Shown piece by piece: positions 1 to 8,815 of a stretch of 56,893 nt of DNA. Each line of letters begins with the position of its first letter. The first letter of the stretch is position 1. A model generated the notes under the pieces. The model was not told where the DNA came from. It saw nothing but the letters and a program-made list of their open reading frames with translations, and made no database searches. Source of the DNA: Bryobacterales bacterium. GTDB lineage: Bacteria > Acidobacteriota > Terriglobia > Bryobacterales > UBA6623. A program made the translations under genes and the position numbers. Where the stretch lies: the NCBI GenBank assembly GCA_022826925.1, contig JAJDTX010000122.1, positions 1 to 56,893 of the forward strand, in the 5' to 3' direction.

Positions 1-1
1 G

Positions 2-64
2 GTGATCCGCCAGTGCGGTCAGTTGGCCCGGGAGGCGAAGCCGGAGGTGAGCAAGGCAGCCTGA
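2..64 (+). CDS. 3' end of an unidentified protein (partial)
   Basis: From base 2 one plus-strand frame is open for 20 codons and ends at TGA 62-64. Nearly every third codon position is G or C, as in the well-supported genes here, while the other two plus frames lack that bias. The visible end is hydrophilic (ending EVSKAA) and gives no clue to function. Because the window cuts the gene, it may simply be a chance open frame. Confidence 0.35.
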   Translation: MIRQCGQLAREAKPEVSKAA

Positions 65-155
65 AACTCTTTGCGCAATCGAATCGCAGCCGAATCCGGG
101 CATTGTAGTGCCACGCCCGATTTCTGCCTTCTCTAAGCCATAGTAATAGCTTGGT

Positions 156-2582
156 TTAGCGAAACACGAAAATCAAACTGTCGAAGATGAGGATGGCAGT
201 CCCGCCGGGATTGCCCGGCCCGCCGTTGGGCTTCTGGGAATAGGCGAACGCGCGTCCGATCAACGGGAACATGCCGAACGTGCGGAGGCCTCGCTGGTTG
301 ATCAATTGGTTCGACAGCGCAACGACTCGCGCGAACCCCTCGGGCAGCGCCAAGTGGGTCGCTGTGGCATTGGGCAAGTCCACGACCAGCAGACCGCGGT
401 TACCGGCCAGGGGAGGCTGGGTGTTTCCGCGCGGATTGGTGCGCGTCGGCCCTCCGGTAGCCAAGGCGACGACCTGGCCTTGCTCGGCAAGCCGGTGCAT
501 CAAATTGAAGTTGTTGGACAAGATGCCGACGTCTTCTTCGAATTCCACCGTGCTGAACGTCTCGCTCACGCCGTCTAAGATGTGGATCTTCTGCGAGGTC
601 TGCAGGGCGACCTCGCGAGCGCCATCCCCGAAGTAGAGATAGCTGCCCGCTACTCCCTTGGCGGAGTTGTCCAGCGGCTCCGGCGCTGGCACGGCCTTGG
701 TACTGGCAGCCACAGTGTCGAACAGCACGAGTTGGTCCCCGGCGCAGATCTGGTTGAACTGCGGAAGTGCGAATTCGTCCAGCATCTGGGAGGTTGCGAC
801 GACCGCCAACTCACGGGTCAGAGCAATCCGCTGAAAGCGCACCTGAGTGTGACAGGTTGCGGCATACGAGCCGGCCGGGAATGCGGTCACGGAAGTCTCG
901 ATGGCAACGCTCTCGGGCGCCGGCCCTTCGCGATCCTCCGGCAGCGCCGCGTGGAAGGCTACCACGCCATCGCCGCTGCCGTCGGACGCCCGCGCCAGCA
1001 CGTAGGCTGTCGGATCGCCGCGGAATCCGTTCTGGACCGCGGCGAGGGAAGTCCCGATCTGAACCCCTTGGTTGTTGGTGCGGCGCGGCGGCGCGATCGG
1101 ATCCCAGCCGTCAGGGAACGCAGCCTTGCCGATCACGTTGGAGTCGCGGTCGAACAGCACCGCGATCGGCCTCCCCTCCGCGGCCTCGGGATCCGGACCA
1201 AGGAAGCGCATGCGGTATCCGTTTCCGAAGCCTGTGTTCTGGGCAACTTGGACGGTCATGCCATCCACCTCTAGGGGATCCGGAAAGGCGGCAACGCCAG
1301 GCAATTCGCCGACCTCCGCACCTTCGGCATCGATTAGCGAATAGACGGTGTCGTCGCCGGGTCGCAGCAGGCGCATATTGCGGCTGTTCCCAATCGCTGA
1401 CTGCAACCGGTCCGCAGGCTGCGGCAGCTGCACGAGCTGGGCGGTGCTGCCCGCGGCTGTGTCGATCACGAGCAGCTGGTCCGTGATGCCCTCGCTGATC
1501 TCACCGGCCGGCTCGGCGAGCGCGGCCAGCATCGGGCTGTTGATCGATCGCTCGAACGGCCTGTAGGCGTTCTGGTTGAGCGCGTTCGGATAGGAAGGCA
1601 GCACGCAGTGCTCCAAGGTCGTCGTCGAGTCGCGGCGGAAGTCGAGCAGTTGCACGTTGCGAAAGCAAAAGTCGAGTTCGTCGACCGCGCCGCTGACCGC
1701 CACGAAATACGGGTTCAGATCGGACAGGTCAATGCGCCTGGGAGATTCCAGGTCGGCGCTCAGCGCCATGTAGCGCGGCGTAGGAGGACCGCCCGCGCCC
1801 CACACCGCGGCGCTTCCAATGTCCCCGGAATACCAGCGGAAGACTTCGCCCGGGCCGGCCAGCTCCGGCACTTCGAACTCAAGCTTGTACACTCCCACCA
1901 TGTCGGTCGACAGAGCCGCCGACGTGACCGCGACGGACAAGCCGCCCAAGTAGGCCCGCTGCTCCGCCACAGGGGTCGCGCCAGCGCCAAGCGCTCCGCT
2001 GGCGACCGCTGGATCGGTCTGGCCCAGGCCAGCCGCGAAGATTGCGACGGTTTGCCCTTGCTCCTCGCTGCTGGCGGGACCGATGCTGCCGGCCGGGGCC
2101 GGGCCATCAACCCCTAGCGGTGGCGCGTCCGGGTTGTCGCCGCCCGTCTGCGTGATCAATGCACTCGAGCCCTCGTAGGTGAACAGATTCGGGTTGGCCT
2201 CGGAGACCAGGACAGGCATCGGCGCGCTCTCCAAGCCGCCCCGGCGCACTACCACGTCGGCCCAGCCCGGCTCGATCTCCCACGGAACCAGGACGTTGAC
2301 CTGGGCCGGCGACACGAAGAAGATCGGTGCCGCAACCCCGTTGATCAAGACTTCCACCGCGGGATCTTCCAACGCCAAGGGCAGCGGCGCTGCGTCCGGC
2401 TTGGTGTGGGCGGCGGCCAACTGCTCGCCGAAGACGGCCAAGATACCGCCTTGGGCGACGACGGAGGGCGCAGACTGCAGGGAGACTGCGTTGACCGCCC
2501 CGCGAGGTGTGGTCAGGGGCTGCTCTGCGACAGCCGAACACAGCCCGATTGTGAAAGCTAGGGAGATTCGTGCAGAACGCAT
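156..2582 (-). CDS. Secreted TIGR03437-type protein
   Basis: A secreted protein of about 808 residues. The ATG at 2582 is preferred over an upstream in-frame start at 2621 because a purine-rich GAGAGAGG ribosome site lies just before it and a signal peptide follows directly (MRSARISLAFTIGLCSAVA). Residues about 25-260 match the TIGR03437 pattern: an opening VNAVSLQSAPSVVAQGG-like stretch, AVFGEQLA, then IFFVSPAQVNVLVPWEIEPG. That domain is known mainly from Solibacter-type Acidobacteria and usually sits at the C-terminus; here it is N-terminal. The remaining roughly 550 residues look like beta-rich, propeller-like repeats. The gene lies 55 bp downstream of an Oar-type TonB receptor on the same strand, so the two are probably co-transcribed. 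No enzymatic motif is visible, and a surface role is inferred only. Confidence 0.75.
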   Translation of the reverse strand: MRSARISLAFTIGLCSAVAEQPLTTPRGAVNAVSLQSAPSVVAQGGILAVFGEQLAAAHTKPDAAPLPLALEDPAVEVLINGVAAPIFFVSPAQVNVLVPWEIEPGWADVVVRRGGLESAPMPVLVSEANPNLFTYEGSSALITQTGGDNPDAPPLGVDGPAPAGSIGPASSEEQGQTVAIFAAGLGQTDPAVASGALGAGATPVAEQRAYLGGLSVAVTSAALSTDMVGVYKLEFEVPELAGPGEVFRWYSGDIGSAAVWGAGGPPTPRYMALSADLESPRRIDLSDLNPYFVAVSGAVDELDFCFRNVQLLDFRRDSTTTLEHCVLPSYPNALNQNAYRPFERSINSPMLAALAEPAGEISEGITDQLLVIDTAAGSTAQLVQLPQPADRLQSAIGNSRNMRLLRPGDDTVYSLIDAEGAEVGELPGVAAFPDPLEVDGMTVQVAQNTGFGNGYRMRFLGPDPEAAEGRPIAVLFDRDSNVIGKAAFPDGWDPIAPPRRTNNQGVQIGTSLAAVQNGFRGDPTAYVLARASDGSGDGVVAFHAALPEDREGPAPESVAIETSVTAFPAGSYAATCHTQVRFQRIALTRELAVVATSQMLDEFALPQFNQICAGDQLVLFDTVAASTKAVPAPEPLDNSAKGVAGSYLYFGDGAREVALQTSQKIHILDGVSETFSTVEFEEDVGILSNNFNLMHRLAEQGQVVALATGGPTRTNPRGNTQPPLAGNRGLLVVDLPNATATHLALPEGFARVVALSNQLINQRGLRTFGMFPLIGRAFAYSQKPNGGPGNPGGTAILIFDSLIFVFR

Positions 2583-2637
2583 GGCTAGCCTCTCTCTGTC
2601 TGACTCTGAGCGCTCACTCAACGTTTCAGCGATGCCG

Positions 2638-5600
2638 CTAGAACCTATACGTCATCGATGCCTGCAGGATGCGCGGTTGCCGCGCTCGGGTGATCAGCCC
2701 GCCTTGGAGCGCATCGAACTGGGCGTTGGGCCGCTGCAGCCGCGTCATGTTCAGAGCATTAAACGCATCCATGCGCACCTGTAGGTTGCGGCGCCCCTCG
2801 AACCGGAAGTTCTTCTGCAGGCTGAGGTTCATGTTGACAGCCCCCGGCATGTCCAAGATGTTCCGGCCCGAGTTGCCAACCTGGAAGGGTTGGAAGCCGT
2901 GTTCGCTCTCGAAGCACTCAATCCCATTGCGGTTTTCAGTGCCGATGCAGGGAACCCGCTCGAATGCCGACAGATCGTACCACGGGAAGTCCACGCCTTT
3001 CAGCCCCGGGAATGCGTCCGGCTGCTGGTAGCCGTGCGTGATACGGTTCGGTCGCGGCGACTCACCCGCATTCAGGTCGACATTGGCCGTCATCACGGTG
3101 AAGGGCTGGCCTGAGTAAGCCGTAGTGGTCGCAGAGAGTTGCCAGCCTCCGAGGACAGCCTGAGCTGGACCGCGCATGTTGCGCAGGAACCGGCGGCCTT
3201 GGCCAACCGGTAGCTGGTAGCGCCCAGCCATGGTGAACGCGTGCCGCTGATCGAAGTTCGAGCGGCCGCGGTCGAGGCGCAGGTTGGTCGTATCGATCGC
3301 TCCGGCCCCACCCCCGCCGCTGCGGTCATTGGCCGCAGAGGAGTCATCGATAGACTTGCTGAATGTGTAGTTGAAGCGATAGAACAGCCCGCTGCGGCTG
3401 CGTCGACGCAGCGAAGCCTGCAGGGCCTGATACGTCGAATTCGCCCCGAACGAGGTGTAGTTCAGGCGGTTGATGCCATCGATCGGACGTGGGAACGTCA
3501 AGTTGCCGTTGGCGCCCTCGACCGCGAGCGCCAAGTCGCGGATCGGTTGGTTGTAGTCGTAGCGCCGCTGCAGGTGACTGCCCTTCGAGGCGACATAGCC
3601 GATTTCCAAGGCCTGCCCGCCGCCAAGGTCCCGCTCGATCGTGAGATTCCACGATTGCAGGTAGGCCGTGGGCGGGTCCGGATCAAAGCCGTTGACCGCT
3701 TGGATGCCCGCTCCGCCAACCCTCTGGCGTCCCTCCGGATAGGGATTCTGGAGCGTCGGCGGGGGGATGTTGCGGTTGCCCGCCGAGTTGTAGGTCTCGT
3801 TGAAGGTGAACGGGAAAACGCCCGCCAGCTGGCCCCGCACCGGACCCAGCAAATAGCCCTGATAGAAGATCCCGTAGCCGCCTCGCACCACATTGCGATT
3901 GTTGCCGAACGGTCTCCACGCAAACCCAAGTCGTGGCGCGAAATTGTTGAAATCGGGATCAATCAGCCGACGGGTCATGCCGACGTCCTGCGCGAGGACG
4001 GTGCGATCCGACAGCCCTTGGTCGGCCAAGATCTGGTCCAAGTCCGGCAACGCCTGGTCACCCGCCAGCACCACCTTGTTCAGATCTGGGTGGTAGGTCG
4101 ACAGGCGATCATTCACATCGTAGGGCGGCATCTCGACCTCGTACCGGAGGCCTAGATTCAGCGTGACGTCGCGGTTCACTTTCCAGTCGTCGTTGATGAA
4201 CAGCCCGAAGCCGTGACTGCGCAGTTCGTTGAACGTCGTCCGGACGCGCCGGTTGACACTCTGCAAACGGCCAAGGAGTAGGTCACCGACCGTGTGCCGG
4301 GTAAAGCGGCGCCCAAAGCGGTACGAGCCGCGCACGTTGTTGTACTGCGGCTGGTCGTACAGCACGCGGGAGGTGTCAAAGCCCATCCTTATCGTGTGGG
4401 TCTGGCGGATCCACGACAGGCGACCGGAGGCCTGCCAGTCCCAGATCTGCTGCTCGCGAGGCGTGCCGGCGCTCTGTCCCAAGGGCCAATAACCCTGCAG
4501 CGTAACCCGCGGCAGCCCCCGCAGTTCGGGAGCCAGATCGTCCGGCACGGGCAGGCCGATGGTGGCCGGGTCATCGTTCGCGGCGAGCGAATAAGCGTAG
4601 TTGTCGCGGTGGCTGAAACCGCCCGAAAGCTCTAGCACCAATGTCGGCGAGAAGGTGTGCGTGTGGCGCAGCGAGATCAGGTCGCGGCGGTCGCGCGCCT
4701 CGTCGCCCCAGATCGCCAGCGCACTGCCGGCGAAGGGATTCTCCAAGTTGTTGAAGCGCTTCTGGTAGCTCACCGAGAAGTTGTCGTTGGGCGAGAAGTT
4801 CTGATCGACCTTGAAGACCACTTGGTACCAGTCGTCGTCGTCCACCGCGGTCGAGATGTTGTTCAGTCTCAGGTTGTCGCGGTTGGGCAAGGGGTAGAAG
4901 TCGATCAAGCCCAGCGCGAGCGGGTCAAGACTGGCGGACGGGATCTGGTTGTTGGGAAAGCAGCCGCGCTTCACGCGCCGGTTGCACGCTCCGCTGCGAT
5001 CCGGGTCGTTGAGATAGACCGGTTCGAGATCCCCGCCGGCCGTGCCTCTGGCGATGTCCAGAGTTTGCGAAAAATCGCCCGCCCGCTCCAGCGCGGTCGG
5101 CACGTTGCCCAGGCGCGTCCTAGCGATCGACTGTATGCGCCCCTCGAGGCTGACGAGGAAGAAACTCTTGTTGCGCACGATCGGGCCACCCAAGGTGCCG
5201 CCAAACTGGTTGCGGCGCAGCCGCAGGCGCTCCTCGTCAAAGAACCCACGCGCGTCCAGCACTTCGTTGCGCAGGTACTCGAAAGCCGAGCCGTGGAGTT
5301 GATTCGTGCCGGAGCGCATCGTGATGCCGATGATGCCGCCCGAAAAACCGCCGTATTCGGCGGAGAAGCCGGAAGTGACGACGCGGAACTCCTCGACCGC
5401 ATCCAGAGGCGGCCGCACCTGCGCCCCGCCACCGACCGGATTGCGGTTGCTGACGCCATCGACAAAGAAGTTCGTCTGGTCTCCGCGGGCGCCGTTGACG
5501 GACGCGAACGAGCCTTGCCCGCGCCCGCGCGGCATCACGCCCGGCACCAAGAACGCGAGGTTGGTGAAATCGCGGCCCTGCAGCGGCAGGTCTTGAATCT

Positions 5601-6030
5601 CCTCGTGGACGATCACGTCGCCCTTGACTGCGCCGCGCTCGAGATTGATCGAGGGAGCGGCCGAGCTGACGGTCACGGACTCGGTGACAGCGCCGATCTC
5701 GAGCGCTACGTCGAGGCGCAGTTGCTGGCCCGTTTCCAGCTCAAGATTGGTCCGCACGAAGCGGGCGAAGCCATCGGAGTGCACCGCGAGTTCGTACGAG
5801 CCGGGGACCAGGCTGACCAACGTGTAGTAGCCGGCCTCGTTGGCTTCGGCCTGTGTTTCGATCCCGGTCTCGATGTTCGTGATTACAACGCTAGCGCCAG
5901 GTATCACTGCGCTAGCGGCGTCGGTGACAACGCCGGTCACGCCAGCTAGGCTGACCTGGGCCTGCACAGGCGCCGCAAGCACCGCCGCGAGCAGGCCCAG
6001 CCACAACGCTTCGCGCAAACTTCGAATCAT
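2638..6030 (-). CDS. Oar-type TonB-dependent receptor
   Basis: An outer-membrane receptor of about 1130 residues. The ATG at 6030 follows a GGGGTGAAATC ribosome site and opens a signal peptide ending APVQAQ; the open frame further upstream has no such features. Residues about 28-105 form a carboxypeptidase-regulatory-like domain (GVVTDAASAVIPGASV). A plug domain follows, with DLPLQGRDFTNLAFLVPGV and the VDGVSNRNP loop, then a long beta-barrel ending in the outer-membrane signature TYRF. This layout is the Oar/SusC-like class abundant in Acidobacteria, thought to import glycans or other large ligands using TonB energy. The substrate cannot be read from the sequence. It heads a two-gene unit with the TIGR03437 protein. 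Confidence 0.9.
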   Translation of the reverse strand: MIRSLREALWLGLLAAVLAAPVQAQVSLAGVTGVVTDAASAVIPGASVVITNIETGIETQAEANEAGYYTLVSLVPGSYELAVHSDGFARFVRTNLELETGQQLRLDVALEIGAVTESVTVSSAAPSINLERGAVKGDVIVHEEIQDLPLQGRDFTNLAFLVPGVMPRGRGQGSFASVNGARGDQTNFFVDGVSNRNPVGGGAQVRPPLDAVEEFRVVTSGFSAEYGGFSGGIIGITMRSGTNQLHGSAFEYLRNEVLDARGFFDEERLRLRRNQFGGTLGGPIVRNKSFFLVSLEGRIQSIARTRLGNVPTALERAGDFSQTLDIARGTAGGDLEPVYLNDPDRSGACNRRVKRGCFPNNQIPSASLDPLALGLIDFYPLPNRDNLRLNNISTAVDDDDWYQVVFKVDQNFSPNDNFSVSYQKRFNNLENPFAGSALAIWGDEARDRRDLISLRHTHTFSPTLVLELSGGFSHRDNYAYSLAANDDPATIGLPVPDDLAPELRGLPRVTLQGYWPLGQSAGTPREQQIWDWQASGRLSWIRQTHTIRMGFDTSRVLYDQPQYNNVRGSYRFGRRFTRHTVGDLLLGRLQSVNRRVRTTFNELRSHGFGLFINDDWKVNRDVTLNLGLRYEVEMPPYDVNDRLSTYHPDLNKVVLAGDQALPDLDQILADQGLSDRTVLAQDVGMTRRLIDPDFNNFAPRLGFAWRPFGNNRNVVRGGYGIFYQGYLLGPVRGQLAGVFPFTFNETYNSAGNRNIPPPTLQNPYPEGRQRVGGAGIQAVNGFDPDPPTAYLQSWNLTIERDLGGGQALEIGYVASKGSHLQRRYDYNQPIRDLALAVEGANGNLTFPRPIDGINRLNYTSFGANSTYQALQASLRRRSRSGLFYRFNYTFSKSIDDSSAANDRSGGGGAGAIDTTNLRLDRGRSNFDQRHAFTMAGRYQLPVGQGRRFLRNMRGPAQAVLGGWQLSATTTAYSGQPFTVMTANVDLNAGESPRPNRITHGYQQPDAFPGLKGVDFPWYDLSAFERVPCIGTENRNGIECFESEHGFQPFQVGNSGRNILDMPGAVNMNLSLQKNFRFEGRRNLQVRMDAFNALNMTRLQRPNAQFDALQGGLITRARQPRILQASMTYRF

Positions 6031-6438
6031 GATTTCACCCCGTTTGCATTCTTGCGGACCGAGCAACTGCGCCGATCGAGCACACCCCGTCCACCATCCG
6101 CATCTAACCCTAGGGCAGAACATAACATGCTGGCAGGAAAGTTGCGGAGGCGAGACGTTAAGATTTCGCAAAACAGCGCCGCCCGCGACCCCGAATCGGA
6201 TCTGGAGGTCAGCAAGCCTCGCGCACGGTGCATCCCCCCTTCTCATCCCGAACGGTCATGTCCCTCGACGATGGCGAGCTGGCGAGCGGGAGTTGGCGGG
6301 CAGGGATCGCTGGGATGGCGGTGGGCCGGTAGTCGCGCTAGTCGGCACTGGATGTCCTCGAGCGGATCGGCCAGGCTGTTCCTGCCGGATCTCAACGCGC
6401 CTGGCGACCGGACCCGACGGCGCGGAAACCGGACGCTC
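6031..6438. other. Intergenic region, 408 bp
   Basis: This gap separates the start of the Oar-type receptor at 6030 from the stop of the small barrel gene at 6439. Both genes are on the minus strand, so it should contain the receptor promoter, but I found no -35/-10 pair good enough to call. The frames crossing it have no credible start, signal or family match. Confidence 0.4.
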
Positions 6439-6957
6439 TCAGAACCGATAGCCGACAGCGAATGTCGACCGGATGAAAGGAATCCAGCCCACGCGCACCT
6501 CGGGCGACACGAAGAGGCGTTTCGTCAGGAACAGCCGCACGCCCGCGCCGCCTCCGAGATTGAAGCTCCCTCCGTATTCCCATTCAAGCTGCGCATCGGG
6601 TCCGCTGGGAAACAGGCTGCGGTAGAGCGTGAAGCCGAGACAGCCGGTTACGTACGGGCTGACACGACCGCCCGGAATGAACTCGTACTCGAAGACGGGG
6701 TTGATCAGAGTCGCGCGACGTTCGTAGTATTCGAAGCCGAACATATGGGCATGTAATACTTCGACGCCCACGCGCATGCGTGAACCAAGGGGAGCGGTCA
6801 CAGCTCCCCCAGCCAGCCAGGCGTGGGGAGGGGTGTCCTCCAAACCATACGCATGACCGCCCAAGACCCGAACCTCGTTGTTTCCGGACGCGCCGAGCCC
6901 AGTCGGGACCAAGAGCGCCGCGAGGCAGAGCAGCCGCCAGGACACGCCGGATAGCAT
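6439..6957 (-). CDS. Small outer-membrane beta-barrel protein
   Basis: About 172 residues if begun at ATG 6957, which opens a signal peptide (WRLLCLAALLVPTGLGASG). The mature part alternates polar and hydrophobic residues as in an 8-stranded barrel of the OmpA-like/OMP_b-brl type, is rich in Gly and aromatics, and ends in a terminal Phe (FAVGYRF), the usual BAM insertion signal. Pieces such as VSPYVTGCLGFTLYRS and SPEVRVGWIPFIRS fit this fold. No ribosome site is obvious before 6957. Function is unknown; proteins of this kind are often porin-like or structural. Confidence 0.7.
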   Translation of the reverse strand: MLSGVSWRLLCLAALLVPTGLGASGNNEVRVLGGHAYGLEDTPPHAWLAGGAVTAPLGSRMRVGVEVLHAHMFGFEYYERRATLINPVFEYEFIPGGRVSPYVTGCLGFTLYRSLFPSGPDAQLEWEYGGSFNLGGGAGVRLFLTKRLFVSPEVRVGWIPFIRSTFAVGYRF

Positions 6958-7152
6958 ATCAGCGGTCGCGGCGCCGCCGATTCGGGCAGAGCCGGGCGTT
7001 CTCCAAGAGCGCTCCGGAAAGCGCTCCGAGGATGCGCTCCGCATCGGAGACGGCCAGCACTTCCGGAGCAGCTGCGCTTGAGGTCTGCAGATGGGCGAAA
7101 GGTCCCATACGGGGTCCGGTCTCGCGCTGCGCGCATCAGGACACCTGCCGCC

Positions 7153-8595
7153 TCAGCGCTGCGAGCGAGCCTGCCGTCCGAGCGACCCCAACACCAAGGC
7201 AAGCGTAGCCGCCGGCACGATCAGCGCAACCGGCATCAACCCCGTGCCCGCAACGCTGTACGCTCCCTCGACCGACAGGGAATCCCAGAAGAGGCCTGCC
7301 CACAGCACGACCACGGTCATGATCGACGCAGCCGCGCCGCGAGCAGTCGCCCGCGGCCAGAACAATGTCGCCGCCAGCATGGGCAACAGGCCGGCGAACC
7401 CGGTCAGCGCCCAGGTCCCCAGCGCGAAGATGGACTGGGAAGCGACGAGCGAGCAAAGGAACGCGAGGCCGAGGAACGCCAGCACGAAGACCCTCCCGAA
7501 CCAGACTTGGCGTTCTTCGCGCAGCTTGCCGTCGAAACCGTAGTGGCGCACGATATCTTGCGTGAACATCGCGCCCAAGGCGAGAATCTGTGAGTCCAGC
7601 GAGGACATGATCGCGGCGAACACACCTGCGGCCAGGCAGCCGGCCAGTATCTCGCCGGTGTTCGCCACGATCAGCTTGACCAGTATCGGTCCGTCCAGCG
7701 GCGGCGCGAACTGCAGGCGGCCGATCGCGCCTAATGTCACGCTCGGGAACCAGATCGCGGCGACCAGAACGGGATAGGCCACGATCGCGAGCCGGAACGA
7801 CCGGGCGCTTCGCGCCGAGAGCCAATGGCTGTAGAGGTGGGGGAACGCCCCGGTGCAGAGCGGCAGCAGCAGGAACGAGCCCATCTGCAAGAATGCGAAG
7901 CGGTCGGTGCCGAAACTCGCCATTTCGGCATATTCGGCGCGCAGCCGGCCCATCGCGGCACCGATCCCCCCGAACTGCGAGACCACGGCTGCGTAGGCGG
8001 CTATCCCGAACAGCAGGAACACGGTTGTCTGCAGCGCGTTGACCCACGCCGTGCTGCGCATGCCGCCATAACTGACATAGACATAGGTCACCGCGCAGAC
8101 GGCCAAGCTGCCGACCCAGGGGGGCAGGCCCGCGCCGAGACCACCCGTCAAGACATTGAGCGCATCGCCCCCGCCCTTGACGCCGATCAGCAGATACGGC
8201 AGCATCAGGGCCACGGCGACGACAAAGAGCAGTGCGCCCAAGCCGTCCGAGCCGAACCGATCCCGCACCAGCTGCACTTGGGTGACGTAGCCGTGCCGCT
8301 TGCCGAGCTTCCACGAGCGGATTCCGAGGTAGTAGAACAGGAACGGCACGATGATGGCGGTGCTCGATCCCATCAGGGCGAATACGATCACGCCCCGCCG
8401 GTAGGCCTCTCCCGAGGCGCCGAGCAGGGTGAAGGCCGTCATGTTCGTCCCCAGCAGCGTCATCAGCAGGACGACAGGACCGATCGAGCGGCTCGCCAAG
8501 AAGTAGTCCTCGCCGGTGCCCCGGAAGAGCCGGTGGCCGAACAGGCCAACGCCTAGGACCACCAGAAGGTAAGCGGACAGAACCAGCAGGACCAT
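7153..8595 (-). CDS. Sodium:solute symporter (SSS family)
   Basis: An inner-membrane transporter of about 480 residues with roughly 12-13 hydrophobic helices. Family marks include the N-terminal DYFLASRSIGP motif, GYVTQVQLVRDRF, and the EILAGCLAAGVFAAIMSSLDSQ region of the conserved sodium-symporter core. ATG 8595 is chosen because the preceding reading frame lacks membrane character. The substrate cannot be assigned from sequence alone. It is the last gene of a tight operon (MarR regulator, P450, small membrane protein, symporter) with 5 bp to the gene before it. Context beside a protocatechuate pathway suggests an aromatic or other carboxylate, which is inference. Confidence 0.88.
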   Translation of the reverse strand: MVLLVLSAYLLVVLGVGLFGHRLFRGTGEDYFLASRSIGPVVLLMTLLGTNMTAFTLLGASGEAYRRGVIVFALMGSSTAIIVPFLFYYLGIRSWKLGKRHGYVTQVQLVRDRFGSDGLGALLFVVAVALMLPYLLIGVKGGGDALNVLTGGLGAGLPPWVGSLAVCAVTYVYVSYGGMRSTAWVNALQTTVFLLFGIAAYAAVVSQFGGIGAAMGRLRAEYAEMASFGTDRFAFLQMGSFLLLPLCTGAFPHLYSHWLSARSARSFRLAIVAYPVLVAAIWFPSVTLGAIGRLQFAPPLDGPILVKLIVANTGEILAGCLAAGVFAAIMSSLDSQILALGAMFTQDIVRHYGFDGKLREERQVWFGRVFVLAFLGLAFLCSLVASQSIFALGTWALTGFAGLLPMLAATLFWPRATARGAAASIMTVVVLWAGLFWDSLSVEGAYSVAGTGLMPVALIVPAATLALVLGSLGRQARSQR

Positions 8596-8600
8596 GGCGC

Positions 8601-8804
8601 CTAGTCGTCCGCGTCGTCCGGCCAGCCCCAGCGCACCACCGCGGCAAGCAGGCCCGCGCCGGCGAGGCACAGGCCCACGTGGTAGGCGAGGTTGACGGGT
8701 ATGCCCAATAGCAACCAGTCCTCGCCCCACAGCCAGAAGTTCTCAAAGCCGCCTGCAAGCAGTAGCAAGAACAACAGGGGCCAGCGCGGGTGCGAGCCGG
8801 GCAT
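8601..8804 (-). CDS. Small two-helix membrane protein, DUF3311-like
   Basis: A 67-residue protein with two hydrophobic helices (PLLFLLLLAGGFENFW and a second around LAYHVGLCLAGAGLLAAVV). It includes the LLLGIPVNLAYH stretch that resembles the GxP core of DUF3311 proteins. Such small proteins commonly sit directly upstream of SSS symporters and are thought to be accessory subunits. Here it starts 11 bp after the P450 stop and ends 5 bp before the symporter start, so it is surely co-translated with them. The family name is by resemblance and position only. Confidence 0.7.
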   Translation of the reverse strand: MPGSHPRWPLLFLLLLAGGFENFWLWGEDWLLLGIPVNLAYHVGLCLAGAGLLAAVVRWGWPDDADD

Positions 8805-8815
8805 CGATTCAGTCC

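Noticed and set aside
4657..5949. 430-codon plus-strand frame opposite the Oar receptor
   Set aside because: No start signal and no recognisable domain. It is opposite a well-supported receptor gene.
6052..6756. 234-codon plus-strand frame before the small barrel
   Set aside because: It crosses the antisense of the barrel gene and the intergenic region with no supporting start or domain.
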